A DNA stretch of 64,000 nt from JAIBCM01 sp041395165 (GTDB taxonomy: Bacteria; Verrucomicrobiota; Verrucomicrobiia; JADLBR01; JAIBCM01), in assembly GCA_041395165.1 (NCBI GenBank), contig JAWLBA010000001.1, positions 124,001-188,000 on the forward strand, read 5' to 3'. Below, piece after piece: positions 8,271 through 16,716 of this stretch. Positions within the stretch are counted from its first letter, which is position 1; the number at the start of each line of letters is the position of its first letter. The position numbers were made by a program, and so were the translations under genes. Below the pieces are notes generated by a model. That model was not told the DNA's origin. It ran no database searches and saw nothing but the letters and a program-made list of their open reading frames with translations.

Positions 8271-9874
8271 ATGGCTAAAAAATTAGTAGCTCTGATTTTG
8301 TCGGTTATTCTCGGTAGTGTTGCGTTCCCGCCTTGGGAATGGAGTGCAGGAGCTTGGTTATTTTTAGTGCCTTTGATGTGGGTTGGCCGTTTACCAGGCA
8401 GGGTTGCTGGGATGTATTGGTTGGCTGGTTTTTTGACGTGGTTAATCACGATAGGTTGGGTGCATCATGTGACATGGCCTGGGGCGTTTCTTTTGTGCGC
8501 TTATTTAGCCTGTTATGGAATGGTTTGGGGTTGGTTTTGGCAATATTTGTGTCGTGAGGTTCAGGTTTGGAGTTCTTGGCGAAATGTTACGATTTCTTTT
8601 TGGGCGGCGACGGGTTGGGTGGCTTTGGATTTTGTGCGGAGCCATTTATTTTCTGGTTTTCCATGGCATAAAATAGGTATTACGCAATATCATCACTTGC
8701 CTTTGGTGCAATTGGCTTCTTTGGGAGGAGTGGATTTAATTTCTTGGTTGGTGATTTTTGGAAATGCGATGCTTGCATTGACCGGGATTCGTTTAGTTCG
8801 AGAGATTCGACGCGAACAAAAAGTAAAATCGCACTGGGACTTTTCGGTGGCAGCGGTTTTGATAGGTATCAGTTTGGTGTGGGGCACGCAAAAAATGATT
8901 CGCAAGCCGGTAGCATCGGAACCTTTGGATGTTGTTTTAGTTCAGGGCAACGTGCCGCAAGACGAAAAATTTTCTCCTCAATGGGAAGCTCAAATCATTT
9001 CGCGCTATGTGAATTATACGAAGTTGGCCGAGGCGCAGTCACCTGATTTAATAGTTTGGCCAGAAACCGCTACGGGTTCTACTTTTTTAAGGATATTACT
9101 TTTACATCGGAAATCCAAGGTTTGCTCAAGGAAACGAATGTGAGCTTGCTTATGGGCGCTTTGGATTATGATGATGAGAATTATTATAATGCGGCTTTTT
9201 TGTTGAATGGGCAGCGGGATGATTATCAGGTTTATCGCAAGCAACATCTGGTTCCGTTTGGAGAATTTCTTCCAGGCAGACGTTGGGCGCCGTGGTTGGA
9301 AAATTGGATTCCGATTCCAATGGATTATCACCCGGGCAAAGGTTCCGGGATTTTGACGTGGGTAAAAAAGGATAAAAAAATTCCTTTAGGTATTTTGATT
9401 TGTTTCGAGGACACGATGTCTTATTTGGCTAGAGAGCGAGCGAAGGAAGGAGCGCGTTTACTTGTGAATTTGACGAATGACGGGTGGTTTAAAAATTCTT
9501 CAGAACCGTGGCAGCATGTTTTGAATGCATTGTTTCGCTGTGTGGAAACGGGTTTGCCAATGATTCGTTGCGCTAACACTGGGGTGAGTTGTGTGATTGA
9601 TGAAAATGGAAAAGTGGTGCGACTTTTGGCAGACGAACGGGACAAAAAAGTGGAGCTGGAAGGCTTTCTTCACGCTACGATTTGGGTGCCACGCGATCCG
9701 CAACCGACCTGGTTTTTGCGAGGGGGGTATTTTTTTCCTTTGTTTTGTTTCATAATTACGGGAGTATTTCTTGCTTATGAGTTTTATCGATTCTACCGAA
9801 TGGGCGGAGTTGCAGGAGCGTTACGAGCAGCTCAGGAGGTTTCTTTGACGAGCCAACCGCTAAAGCAAGATTGA
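8271..9874 (+). pseudogene. lnt: Apolipoprotein N-acyltransferase Lnt, interrupted by a -1 frameshift
   Basis: Lnt adds the third acyl chain to outer-membrane lipoproteins. Two frames make one gene: 8271-9143 encodes about seven membrane helices and the start of the nitrilase domain (VLVQGNVPQDEKF, then VWPETAT with the catalytic Glu), and the frame ending at 9874 continues with the rest (YRKQHLVPFGEF with the catalytic Lys, ILICFEDT with the catalytic Cys, and a last membrane helix). They join at TTTTTT (9083-9088), where adding one T gives a continuous ~534-residue protein of normal length. The run reads T TTT TTA in the upstream frame, a classic -1 slippery heptamer, so ribosomal slippage is possible; a lost T by error or mutation is simpler. 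The 3' end overlaps prfB by 98 bp. Confidence 0.85.
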
Positions 9875-10899
9875 AGCAGTTGGAAAACCAAATGGCAGAA
9901 GCCACTTTTTGGGAAAATAAAAATCAGGCGCAAAAAGTGATTGAAGAGGCGTCTGCCTTGAGAAATCGATTGGAGCCATTTGAGGCGTTGGGGCGGCAAT
10001 TTAAAGATTTGCCCGTTTTAGCTGAGATGACAGAAGAGGCGAGTGACGAGACCTCTCAACGGGAATTTGCTCAAGAAAAAGATCTGCTAGTAAAAAAATT
10101 GGGTGAACTGGAACTGAATTTTTTATTGGGCGAACCGCATGATCGACTCAATGCGATTTGCAGTTTAAATGCAGGCGCCGGCGGCACGGAAAGTTGTGAT
10201 TGGGCGAATATGCTATTTCGCATGTATCAACGGTGGGCGGAGCGCCGCGGTTTTAAGGTGGAGGTGACGGATTTGATTCCGGGTGAAGGCGCGGGCATTA
10301 AGAGTGTTACTTTTATTGTGAAAGGGGCATTAGCCTACGGTTATTTGAAGTGCGAGCGGGGCGTGCATCGTTTAGTGCGAATTTCACCGTTTGATTCGAA
10401 TGCGCGACGTCATACTTCCTTTGCGGCGTTGGATGTGATTGCAGAAATTGAAGATGATTTGGAAATTGAAGTTGAAGATAAAGATATTCGTGTGGATGTG
10501 TATCGCTCACAAGGCGCAGGAGGGCAAGGCGTGAACACAACAGACTCGGCTGTGCGGATTACACATTTACCATCTGGATTGGTAGTAACGTGTCAAAATG
10601 AGCGTTCGCAAATCAAAAATCGTGCGACGGCGATGAGAGTTTTGAAGTCGCGATTGTATGAAATGGAAATGGATAAGCGTCGTGCGGAGATGGAAAAATA
10701 TTATGGTGCGAAAGGCGAGATTGGTTGGGGTAGACAGATTCGCTCTTATGTGTTGCAACCTTATCAAATGGTGAAAGATTTGCGCACGGGCGAAAAAACC
10801 AGCGCCACGCAAGGTGTTTTAGATGGAGACATTGATGCGTTTATTGAAGCGAAATTGAGAGGTAAAACGCGAGCGGACGAGAGCGAGGAAGATTTTTAA
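9777..10899 (+). CDS. prfB: Peptide chain release factor 2, with programmed +1 frameshift
   Basis: RF2 ends translation at UGA and UAA. The gene starts at the ATG at 9777 inside lnt and reads 23 codons (MSFIDSTEWAELQ...) to an in-frame TGA at 9846-9848. The site is the textbook RF2 autoregulatory frameshift: AGGAGG (9834-9839), TTT, CTT TGA C. A +1 shift at CTT continues as DEPTAKARLKQLENQ to 10899, giving 373 residues. SPF in RISPFDSNARRHTSF is the tripeptide anticodon, and GAGGQGVN holds the GGQ that triggers peptide release. Low RF2 favours the shift and so more RF2. The whole recoding site lies within the last 98 bp of lnt. Confidence 0.95.
9834..9849 (+). promoter_or_regulatory. RF2 +1 programmed frameshift site
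   Basis: The internal Shine-Dalgarno AGGAGG lies three bases before CTT TGA C, the same arrangement as in E. coli prfB. The SD pairs with 16S rRNA and pushes the ribosome forward when the UGA is slow to be recognised. Confidence 0.95.
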
Positions 10900-10957
10900 T
10901 GGTGGTTTTGGGCTTGGCAGGAGTCTTTCTCTTTCAGACATTATTAGATAAAGAGAC

Positions 10958-11734
10958 ATGAAAAATAAATTGGACGAAATTATGATGTGGAAACGCGAGG
11001 AGGTGAAGCGTTTAGAAGCGCATGCTGACGAGCTGAAAAAGCTTGCGTTAAAGAGGAATGATTTTCGTGGTTTTCGTCAAGCTTTGCAGCAAGTGGATTT
11101 AGGTTTGATTGCGGAAGTTAAAAAAGCGTCACCCTCTGCGGGTGTCATTCAAGCAGAAGTGGATCCGGCGCAGCAGGCGTTCGATTATCAATTTGGAGGG
11201 GCGCATGCGATTTCCGTTTTGACAGATGAAAAATATTTTAAGGGACATTTAATGGATTTAAAAGCGGTGCGCGCCAAGGTGAATGTGCCGTTGTTGCGAA
11301 AAGATTTTATGGTGCATCGCAATCAGATTTATGAGGCGATTGTGGCGGGGGCTGATGCAATTTTATTAATTGTTGCAGGATTGGGTGCGGACGAATTGAG
11401 TGATCTTTATCAGGAAGCGCGCGATTTGCAGTTGGATGTTTTAGTGGAGGTGCACGATTTGAGGGAAATGGATTGCGCGTTGGATTTGGGGGCGGATTTG
11501 ATTGGGATTAATAATCGCAATTTGCAAACGTTTGATGTTTCGTTAACAACAACATTGGAGTTGGCAGAGGAAGCGCCGTCGGATGTGGTGTTGGTTTCGG
11601 AAAGTGGGATTCGATCCCGAGAGGATGTCACGTTTGTGAAGGCGGCGGGAGTGGATGCGATTTTGGTGGGGGAAACGTTGATGCGGGCGACCGATGTGCG
11701 AGTAGTAATTCGGGATTTGTTAGGAGAGTTATGA
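10958..11734 (+). CDS. trpC: Indole-3-glycerol phosphate synthase TrpC
   Basis: TrpC closes the indole ring from CdRP in tryptophan synthesis. The 258-residue TIM barrel shows LIAEVKKASPSAGVI (residues 48-62, catalytic Glu and Lys), LLRKDFMVH (catalytic Lys), DAILLIVAGL, VLVEVHD, IGINNRNLQTF (catalytic Glu/Asn region) and VSESGIRS with the phosphate-binding loop LVGETLMR. Length is normal. It overlaps trpF by 4 bp (ATGA), so the two are translationally coupled. prfB ends 58 bp upstream. Confidence 0.95.
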   Translation: MKNKLDEIMMWKREEVKRLEAHADELKKLALKRNDFRGFRQALQQVDLGLIAEVKKASPSAGVIQAEVDPAQQAFDYQFGGAHAISVLTDEKYFKGHLMDLKAVRAKVNVPLLRKDFMVHRNQIYEAIVAGADAILLIVAGLGADELSDLYQEARDLQLDVLVEVHDLREMDCALDLGADLIGINNRNLQTFDVSLTTTLELAEEAPSDVVLVSESGIRSREDVTFVKAAGVDAILVGETLMRATDVRVVIRDLLGEL

Positions 11735-12345
11735 CACGAGTGAAAGTGTGTGGCATTACGAATGAACGCGATGCATGGGCGGCGATTGAAGCGGGCGCGG
11801 ATGCGCTGGGTTTTATTGCTTATCAAAAAAGTCCGCGTTATGTGAATTATGAATCCGTTGCGAACTGGTTAGAAAAATTGCCGCCGTTCGTCACGCGAGT
11901 TGGGGTGGTAGTGAATGAAACGTTGCGCCAATTGGAGGATTGGCAGAAACGATTTCCAATCGATGCTTGGCAGTTTCATGGTAGTGAATCGGCAGAGTTT
12001 ATTGCGCAGGTAAAAGGCATTAAAAAAATTAAAGCTTTTTCGATGAGTCGAGAATTTGCTCACGCGCAAGTGCGGGATTATGAGGTGGACGCATTTTTGT
12101 TGGACACGCCGTCGGAAAGTTATGGCGGTTCGGGAAAGACGTTTGATTGGGAGTTGGCCACGAAATTTCGCGATCGTGTGGAGACGCCAATTATTTTATC
12201 GGGCGGTTTGAATGCAGAGAATGTGGCTCGAGCTATTGAAGAGGTTCAACCTTATGCGGTAGATGTGAATAGTGGGGTGGAATCTGAGCCTGGTAAAAAG
12301 GATGAAGCGAAGTTGAAGGAGTTTTTTAAGGCTTTGTCGAGATGA
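11731..12345 (+). CDS. trpF: Phosphoribosylanthranilate isomerase TrpF
   Basis: TrpF catalyses the Amadori rearrangement of phosphoribosylanthranilate to CdRP, the substrate of TrpC. The 204-residue TIM barrel starts VKVCGITNERDA, which holds the catalytic Cys (Cys7 in E. coli domain numbering), and has LDTPSESYGGSGKTFDW with the catalytic Asp, then LSGGLNAENV and VDVNSGVES, the phosphate-binding ends. Start codon overlaps the trpC stop (ATGA). It is followed by a small hairpin and repeat-bearing non-coding DNA before a convergent gene; trpB lies 1.2 kb further on. Confidence 0.95.
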   Translation: MTRVKVCGITNERDAWAAIEAGADALGFIAYQKSPRYVNYESVANWLEKLPPFVTRVGVVVNETLRQLEDWQKRFPIDAWQFHGSESAEFIAQVKGIKKIKAFSMSREFAHAQVRDYEVDAFLLDTPSESYGGSGKTFDWELATKFRDRVETPIILSGGLNAENVARAIEEVQPYAVDVNSGVESEPGKKDEAKLKEFFKALSR

Positions 12346-12352
12346 GGATTAA

Positions 12353-12372
12353 AAGCCTATAAGGCTTCTTTC
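12353..12372 (+). terminator. Possible weak terminator after trpF
   Basis: AAGCCT and AGGCTT form a 6-bp stem around ATA, followed by the pyrimidine-rich CTTTCTT. It lies 8 bp after the trpF stop. The stem is short and the T run interrupted, so this is tentative. Confidence 0.35.
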
Positions 12373-12440
12373 TTAATTTCCTAGATTATATAGCTTTTTA
12401 AATTAAAGATTAGGCTACATTGAAAAATGGGATCTTTTGG

Positions 12441-12510
12441 TGTCATCCTTGGGCTTGGCCCGGGTATCCAGAGATATAAAGAATGGATTCCCGATCAAGT
12501 CGGGAATGAC
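12441..12510. repeat. Paired, inverted dispersed repeat units
   Basis: Two copies of the dispersed repeat face each other: TGTCATCC...GGTATCCA (12441-12470) and TGGATTCC...GGAATGAC (12484-12510), separated by about 13 bp. The second has perfect arms ATTCCCG/CGGGAAT around ATCAAGT. Together they can form one long hairpin. They fill most of the 259-bp gap between trpF and the coiled-coil gene, which otherwise shows nothing recognisable. Confidence 0.7.
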
Positions 12511-12562
12511 AAGAGGTTTTTCTTAGTTATGTGAGAGATAATTGAAGCACTTCGGATAGTTA

Positions 12563-12584
12563 TGGTTCAAGCCCGATGATGACA
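12563..12584. repeat. Degenerate dispersed repeat unit
   Basis: TGGTTCAAGCCCGATGATGA (then CA) retains the TCAAGCCCG and GATGACA parts of the dispersed repeat but has lost the left arm. Confidence 0.5.
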
Positions 12585-12604
12585 TTGCATTGGGTCTGAC
12601 TTGT

Positions 12605-13426
12605 TTAACTAGCAGGTGAGAGATCTGTTTTACACCAACCTGCCAAATTCTGTTGTGACTTAAGGGTTTCGATTTCAGTCGATAGTGACTCTACTTTCAT
12701 TCTGGCACGATCAAAATTGTGTAAAGCGTTTGTCAGTGAGTTTCCTGTTTTTTTCATTCGTTTTTCTGCGATCTTTTTCCTTTTGGTTAATTCGCGTTGT
12801 GTTGCTTTGGTTTTGTAAAAGATTTTCTCCCTAAGACTTTTCACTTGATGTTCATGGGTTTTGCATTTTTCTTTTATGGTATAAAGAGTGAGATTCCATT
12901 CAGAGATTTTTCCGCGTGTTGCTAAGATTCGATTCGCTTGATTGCGAGTTTGGCTTAAGATGGCATTATTACGATCTAAATCAAACTCCGAAGCCGTCGT
13001 TTCGTAATCGCAATAAATTTGCGACAAGGTGCGAGCGGTTTTTATGATTTCATCGCTGTAAGTCATTAGTTCGTGAAGCGTTTTTTGAATGATTGGTTCA
13101 ATAGCTTGTTCTGATTTGGGCAGTTGCTGAAGAACTGTTTCTGCTTCCGCTCTCATAGCAGTGGCTTCATCATAAATGGCAAGCGCGTCGTCAATGGCTT
13201 CGGCGTTTATTTGAGCGATGTCATTTAAAATGCTTTCACGCTCAACTTTTTTGAAGGCGGCGCGATAGTATTTTTGGCTTTTTTTGAGTTGTTTGGTTAA
13301 ATAACTTACGTCTCTTTTGGGAGAGGTAAATTTCCTAATGAACTGTAGCAAGTAAGATTCCGATGGAATCGTTTTAGCTTCGTTTGATTTCCTAATTCCT
13401 CCTATTTCGTTAGTTAAATAACTCAT
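12605..13426 (-). CDS. Hypothetical coiled-coil protein
   Basis: I do not recognise this 273-residue protein. It has no signal peptide and no membrane segment. It is rich in Lys, Glu, Gln and Ala and is predicted to be almost wholly helical, with heptad-like stretches around residues 45-110 and 170-260. The N-terminus contains a small internal echo: SYLTNEI at residue 2 and SYLTKQL near residue 41. It sits between trpF and trpB on the opposite strand, so it interrupts the trp genes and is not part of their operon. Confidence 0.55.
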   Translation of the reverse strand: MSYLTNEIGGIRKSNEAKTIPSESYLLQFIRKFTSPKRDVSYLTKQLKKSQKYYRAAFKKVERESILNDIAQINAEAIDDALAIYDEATAMRAEAETVLQQLPKSEQAIEPIIQKTLHELMTYSDEIIKTARTLSQIYCDYETTASEFDLDRNNAILSQTRNQANRILATRGKISEWNLTLYTIKEKCKTHEHQVKSLREKIFYKTKATQRELTKRKKIAEKRMKKTGNSLTNALHNFDRARMKVESLSTEIETLKSQQNLAGWCKTDLSPAS

Positions 13427-13514
13427 AGTAGGTTTACTTATTGTAATCTAATAGAAAGGTAAGGCAAGGTAATTTTATTGTGGTGTCAGGTCCAGTGGTT
13501 ATTTACGTGAAATC

Positions 13515-13534
13515 AATTGCTCACTTGAGCAATT
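13515..13534. promoter_or_regulatory. Perfect inverted repeat upstream of trpB
   Basis: AATTGCTCA and TGAGCAATT are perfect 9-bp arms separated by CT, centred 37 bp before the trpB start. No T run follows, so it looks more like an operator than a terminator; that reading is inference. The other strand leads to the coiled-coil gene start at 13426. Confidence 0.4.
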
Positions 13535-13561
13535 AGCGAAAGTGCGTAACCTAACTAACCT

Positions 13562-14764
13562 ATGATGCCAACACAAGCGGTTCCCGATGAGCAGGGGTTT
13601 TTTGGAATTTATGGAGGTATGTATGTTCCGGAAACGTTGATTGAGCCTTTGAGGGAGTTGACGAAAGAATATCGGCGCGCGCAGGCGGATCCTCATTTTC
13701 AACAGGAGCTAAATGATTTGTTGAAAAATTATGTGGGTCGACCCACGCCGCTTTATTTTGCGGAAGGGTTAACGCGGCATGTGGGAGGCGCTAAGATTTA
13801 TTTGAAGCGGGAGGATTTGCTGCATACGGGTGCGCATAAAATTAATAATGCGATTGGCCAAATTCTTTTGGCGAAGCGGATGGGTAAGAAACGGATCATC
13901 GCTGAGACGGGTGCGGGTCAGCATGGGGTTGCGACAGCTACGGTGTCGGCGAAGTTTGGGTGCGAGTGTGTGATTTATATGGGTGAGGTGGATATGCAGC
14001 GTCAGGCTTTGAATGTGACGCGGATGCGGCTCTTGGGCGCGAAAGTCATGCCGGTGACAGTGGGACAACGCACGTTGAAAGAGGCGGTGAACGAGGCGAT
14101 GCGGGATTGGGTAACAAATGTTCGGACGACGCACTATATTCTTGGAACGGCTTATGGGTCGCACCCTTATCCGGAGATGGTGCGCGATTTTCAGCGGGTG
14201 ATTGGTGATGAGGCGCGAGTGCAGATTTTGCAAAAGGAAAATCGTTTACCGGAATATATTGTGGCTTGTGTGGGTGGAGGCAGTAATGCAATTGGTATTT
14301 TTACTGCGTTTTTACGGGATGCTGAAGTAAAATTAGTCGGTGTTGAGGCGGGGGGAACGGGAATTCGGCCGGGCAATCATGCGTCGCGATTCCATGGAGG
14401 AAGTGTGGGAGTTTTGCAGGGAACGCGCTCTTATATTTTGCAGGATGAAAATGGGCAAATTCTCAATACGCACTCAGTTTCAGCTGGGCTGGATTATGCT
14501 GCGGTTGGACCGGAGCATGCTTATTTGCGCGAATTGGGTCGTGCAGAGTATGTGTTTGCGACGGATGAGGAGGCATTGGAAGCGTTTCAATTACTTTCTC
14601 AAAAGGAAGGCATTATTCCCGCGCTGGAGTCGGCGCATGCTGTGGCACATGGTATGAAATTGGCGGAAAAACTGTCTCCTAATGAGACGATATTAGTTAA
14701 TCTTTCCGGTCGTGGCGACAAGGATGTCCAAGAGGTTGCGCGCTATCTCGGTTCAATGTGTTGA
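13562..14764 (+). CDS. trpB: Tryptophan synthase beta subunit TrpB
   Basis: TrpB condenses indole and serine to tryptophan using pyridoxal phosphate. The 400-residue protein has GGMYVPETL at the N-terminus, REDLLHTGAHKINN near residue 80 with the Schiff-base Lys, ETGAGQHGVATAT with the catalytic Glu, CVGGGSNAIG binding the cofactor phosphate, and LSGRGDKD near the C-terminus. All TrpB1-type features are present and length is standard. It is separated from trpC-trpF by a gene on the other strand, and trpA, its usual partner, is not in the window. A second ATG follows directly at 13565. Confidence 0.95.
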   Translation: MMPTQAVPDEQGFFGIYGGMYVPETLIEPLRELTKEYRRAQADPHFQQELNDLLKNYVGRPTPLYFAEGLTRHVGGAKIYLKREDLLHTGAHKINNAIGQILLAKRMGKKRIIAETGAGQHGVATATVSAKFGCECVIYMGEVDMQRQALNVTRMRLLGAKVMPVTVGQRTLKEAVNEAMRDWVTNVRTTHYILGTAYGSHPYPEMVRDFQRVIGDEARVQILQKENRLPEYIVACVGGGSNAIGIFTAFLRDAEVKLVGVEAGGTGIRPGNHASRFHGGSVGVLQGTRSYILQDENGQILNTHSVSAGLDYAAVGPEHAYLRELGRAEYVFATDEEALEAFQLLSQKEGIIPALESAHAVAHGMKLAEKLSPNETILVNLSGRGDKDVQEVARYLGSMC

Positions 14765-14900
14765 GTGAGGTTTGAATTAGGTGAAAACTAAGTTGAAATT
14801 TCCAGCCAGGGCAGAAATATTAAGTGTTACATTTTGAATGTCTATTTAACGTCTTGATTTTTTTATTTTTCAAGAGAAAGTAAATTTAAATTAATAATTT

Positions 14901-16589
14901 ATGGGTAAAAAAGAAAAAATAAAATATCGTAACCGATTAGATAAAGTATTCGCTGAGTTTGACACGCCTCCTGTGCAACTCTTGGATAGGCAAGGAAAAC
15001 CCCTCAAAGCTGGATTGCAGGTAACGAATACAGATTTTGAGCCGGGTGCAGGGCGTTATATATATGCTTATTCTAAATCGGATTATGGAAGCCAGCAGAC
15101 TATCAAGCAGATTTTCTTTGCTAATTATGACGAGGCGACTCGCCTTTCTCCAGAATTTCTTAAAGAACAGGCGAAATTAGGCTTGGAAGGAGCAATGCAA
15201 TATGATGATGGTCGTTTTGAATATGGCACTCGTTTTTATGATAGCAGGGGTTACTTGTTAGTTGAAAAAGGAAATATCACCAAAATTGGAGATCAATTTT
15301 ATTTTAATCAAGGGGAGGGTGAAGCAATCGATTTTGCTAAAAAAGAGCCTTATATGCCTGGCATAGCTCCCAATCTTTATAAAGTTGGGGATAAAATTTT
15401 TCAGCAGGAGGGAGAACTTTATTACACCTATCCTAATAAGGATGAGATTTATACTGAAATAAATCGTTACAAAGGATCGATTAGGAAGCAAGAATTGACC
15501 ATAGAAGGAAAAATAACTGATTTCGAAAGTCTTAAAAACATTAAAATAGTTCAAAAAAATAAAGTGGTAGAAGTAAAAAAGATGGAAGGCTATAGAGTTT
15601 TTCCAATAAAAAATCAAGCTGTCGAAGAGCTTTATCCTTTTACCAATCTTGATAAAGTAGGTTGGGATAGAAATCAGGAACCTAACCCTATTAATCCCAG
15701 CGATTCTGAGCGGGCCTTTCGTTTACAAATGAAATTTCCCGAGTTGGCTGCGACTAATCAAAAAAGGTTTGAGGTCACTCTGACTAGCACTGATCCGGTA
15801 ACTCATGAACCGTTGGATAAAATTAAAGTTGTTTTGCGTTTGGATAAAAATGCGAAAGAACCCGGGGTTTACGTTTCAGAGCCTTTGGCATTGAGCTCTC
15901 ATCGAGACAATAAGTTGAATGGCGCCGTGAATGATCAATTGGTAGCATTAGCCGGTAGCCAACTAGTAGTTTCTTACAATTCGATCGAAGGCAAAGAGGT
16001 GCAGATTCCTATTGGTGGACCAAAAGCAGAAGCAACTCAGGAAATTAACTTGGTTGTTTTTAAGGATGGTAATGAAGAGGCCAGCCTAAAATTGGCTCAA
16101 GATCAATTATTCAACGATGTCGCATCTCGATTAGCTCCTATGGGGATTGCAGTTAAAGTTAATGTTCATTTTGTCGAGAAGCCGACAGGGCTTAATAACG
16201 CTTCCCCAGAAAAGTTAGCCGCGATTGCTAAGGGTTATGCATCGAGTCCTAATGCCATTACGATGATTATGGGCGGAGGCAATCATGGCACTGTGTATCA
16301 CTCTGTTGATCCTCAAAAAAATGTGAGGAATAGTTTTTTTGTAGATCAAGCAACAGTAAGTAATGGTTTAAATCAAGGGTATAATGTCCATGACACTGAA
16401 GAGATGGTGATGAAGATGATGTTAACTTCTTCTGGTTATTTGGAGCCAGGTAAGGAGTATCGCCATGCTGAGCATAGCCCTAACGCAGACCGAGCGAAAT
16501 ATTACTTAGCTTCGCCGACGTTGGATAAAAATCCGACTCCTTCTGTGGTGGTTGATCCTTTTACTGCCAAGCCGGCTTTGGTTCCTTAA
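14901..16589 (+). CDS. Large protein of an undescribed family (paralogue of 47137-48654)
   Basis: I cannot name this 562-residue protein. It has no signal peptide or membrane helix. It shares a whole-length pattern with the protein at 47137-48654: an N-terminal VTNTDFEPGAGRY block, FFANYDEATRLSP, GYLLVEKGNITKIGDQFYF, a central STDPVTHEPLD block, then FKDGNEEASLKLAQ, ITMIMGGGNH, and a C-terminus ending PALVP. YLLV.../F-Y-D repeats in the first half suggest beta-rich structure. The GGGNH block followed by a helix HDTEEMVMKMM has a loose resemblance to the end of metzincin proteases, but no HExxH is present. It stands alone between trpB and adk; base composition is slightly more AT-rich than its neighbours. 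Confidence 0.75.
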   Translation: MGKKEKIKYRNRLDKVFAEFDTPPVQLLDRQGKPLKAGLQVTNTDFEPGAGRYIYAYSKSDYGSQQTIKQIFFANYDEATRLSPEFLKEQAKLGLEGAMQYDDGRFEYGTRFYDSRGYLLVEKGNITKIGDQFYFNQGEGEAIDFAKKEPYMPGIAPNLYKVGDKIFQQEGELYYTYPNKDEIYTEINRYKGSIRKQELTIEGKITDFESLKNIKIVQKNKVVEVKKMEGYRVFPIKNQAVEELYPFTNLDKVGWDRNQEPNPINPSDSERAFRLQMKFPELAATNQKRFEVTLTSTDPVTHEPLDKIKVVLRLDKNAKEPGVYVSEPLALSSHRDNKLNGAVNDQLVALAGSQLVVSYNSIEGKEVQIPIGGPKAEATQEINLVVFKDGNEEASLKLAQDQLFNDVASRLAPMGIAVKVNVHFVEKPTGLNNASPEKLAAIAKGYASSPNAITMIMGGGNHGTVYHSVDPQKNVRNSFFVDQATVSNGLNQGYNVHDTEEMVMKMMLTSSGYLEPGKEYRHAEHSPNADRAKYYLASPTLDKNPTPSVVVDPFTAKPALVP

Positions 16590-16617
16590 GACTGTTTTTT
16601 TAGCGCTAGAGTGAGAG

Positions 16618-16638
16618 AAACAAAGGAACTCTTTGTTT
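16618..16638 (+). terminator. Possible AT-rich terminator
   Basis: AAACAAAG and CTTTGTTT form perfect 8-bp arms around GAACT, 29 bp after the stop of the large unknown gene. The stem is AT-rich and the following T run is imperfect (TAAGATTTGTTTTTG), so termination is plausible but weak. Confidence 0.4.
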
Positions 16639-16716
16639 TAAGATTTGTTTTTGTTTGAAAAAGTGAATTCTTTGCTTGCACACTTCTTGAATGGGCGACA
16701 AAACTTATCGTGACGC

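Noticed and set aside
13501..13513. parS-like sequence ATTTACGTGAAAT
   Set aside because: It resembles TTTCACGTGAAA but lacks one central base, so symmetry is lost. It is 23 kb from parB, and no second copy was seen.
15258..15617. Minus-strand reading frame of 119 codons inside the large unknown gene
   Set aside because: It is Phe/Ile/Tyr-rich with no start signal and lies opposite a well-supported gene; it is a shadow of AT-rich coding DNA.
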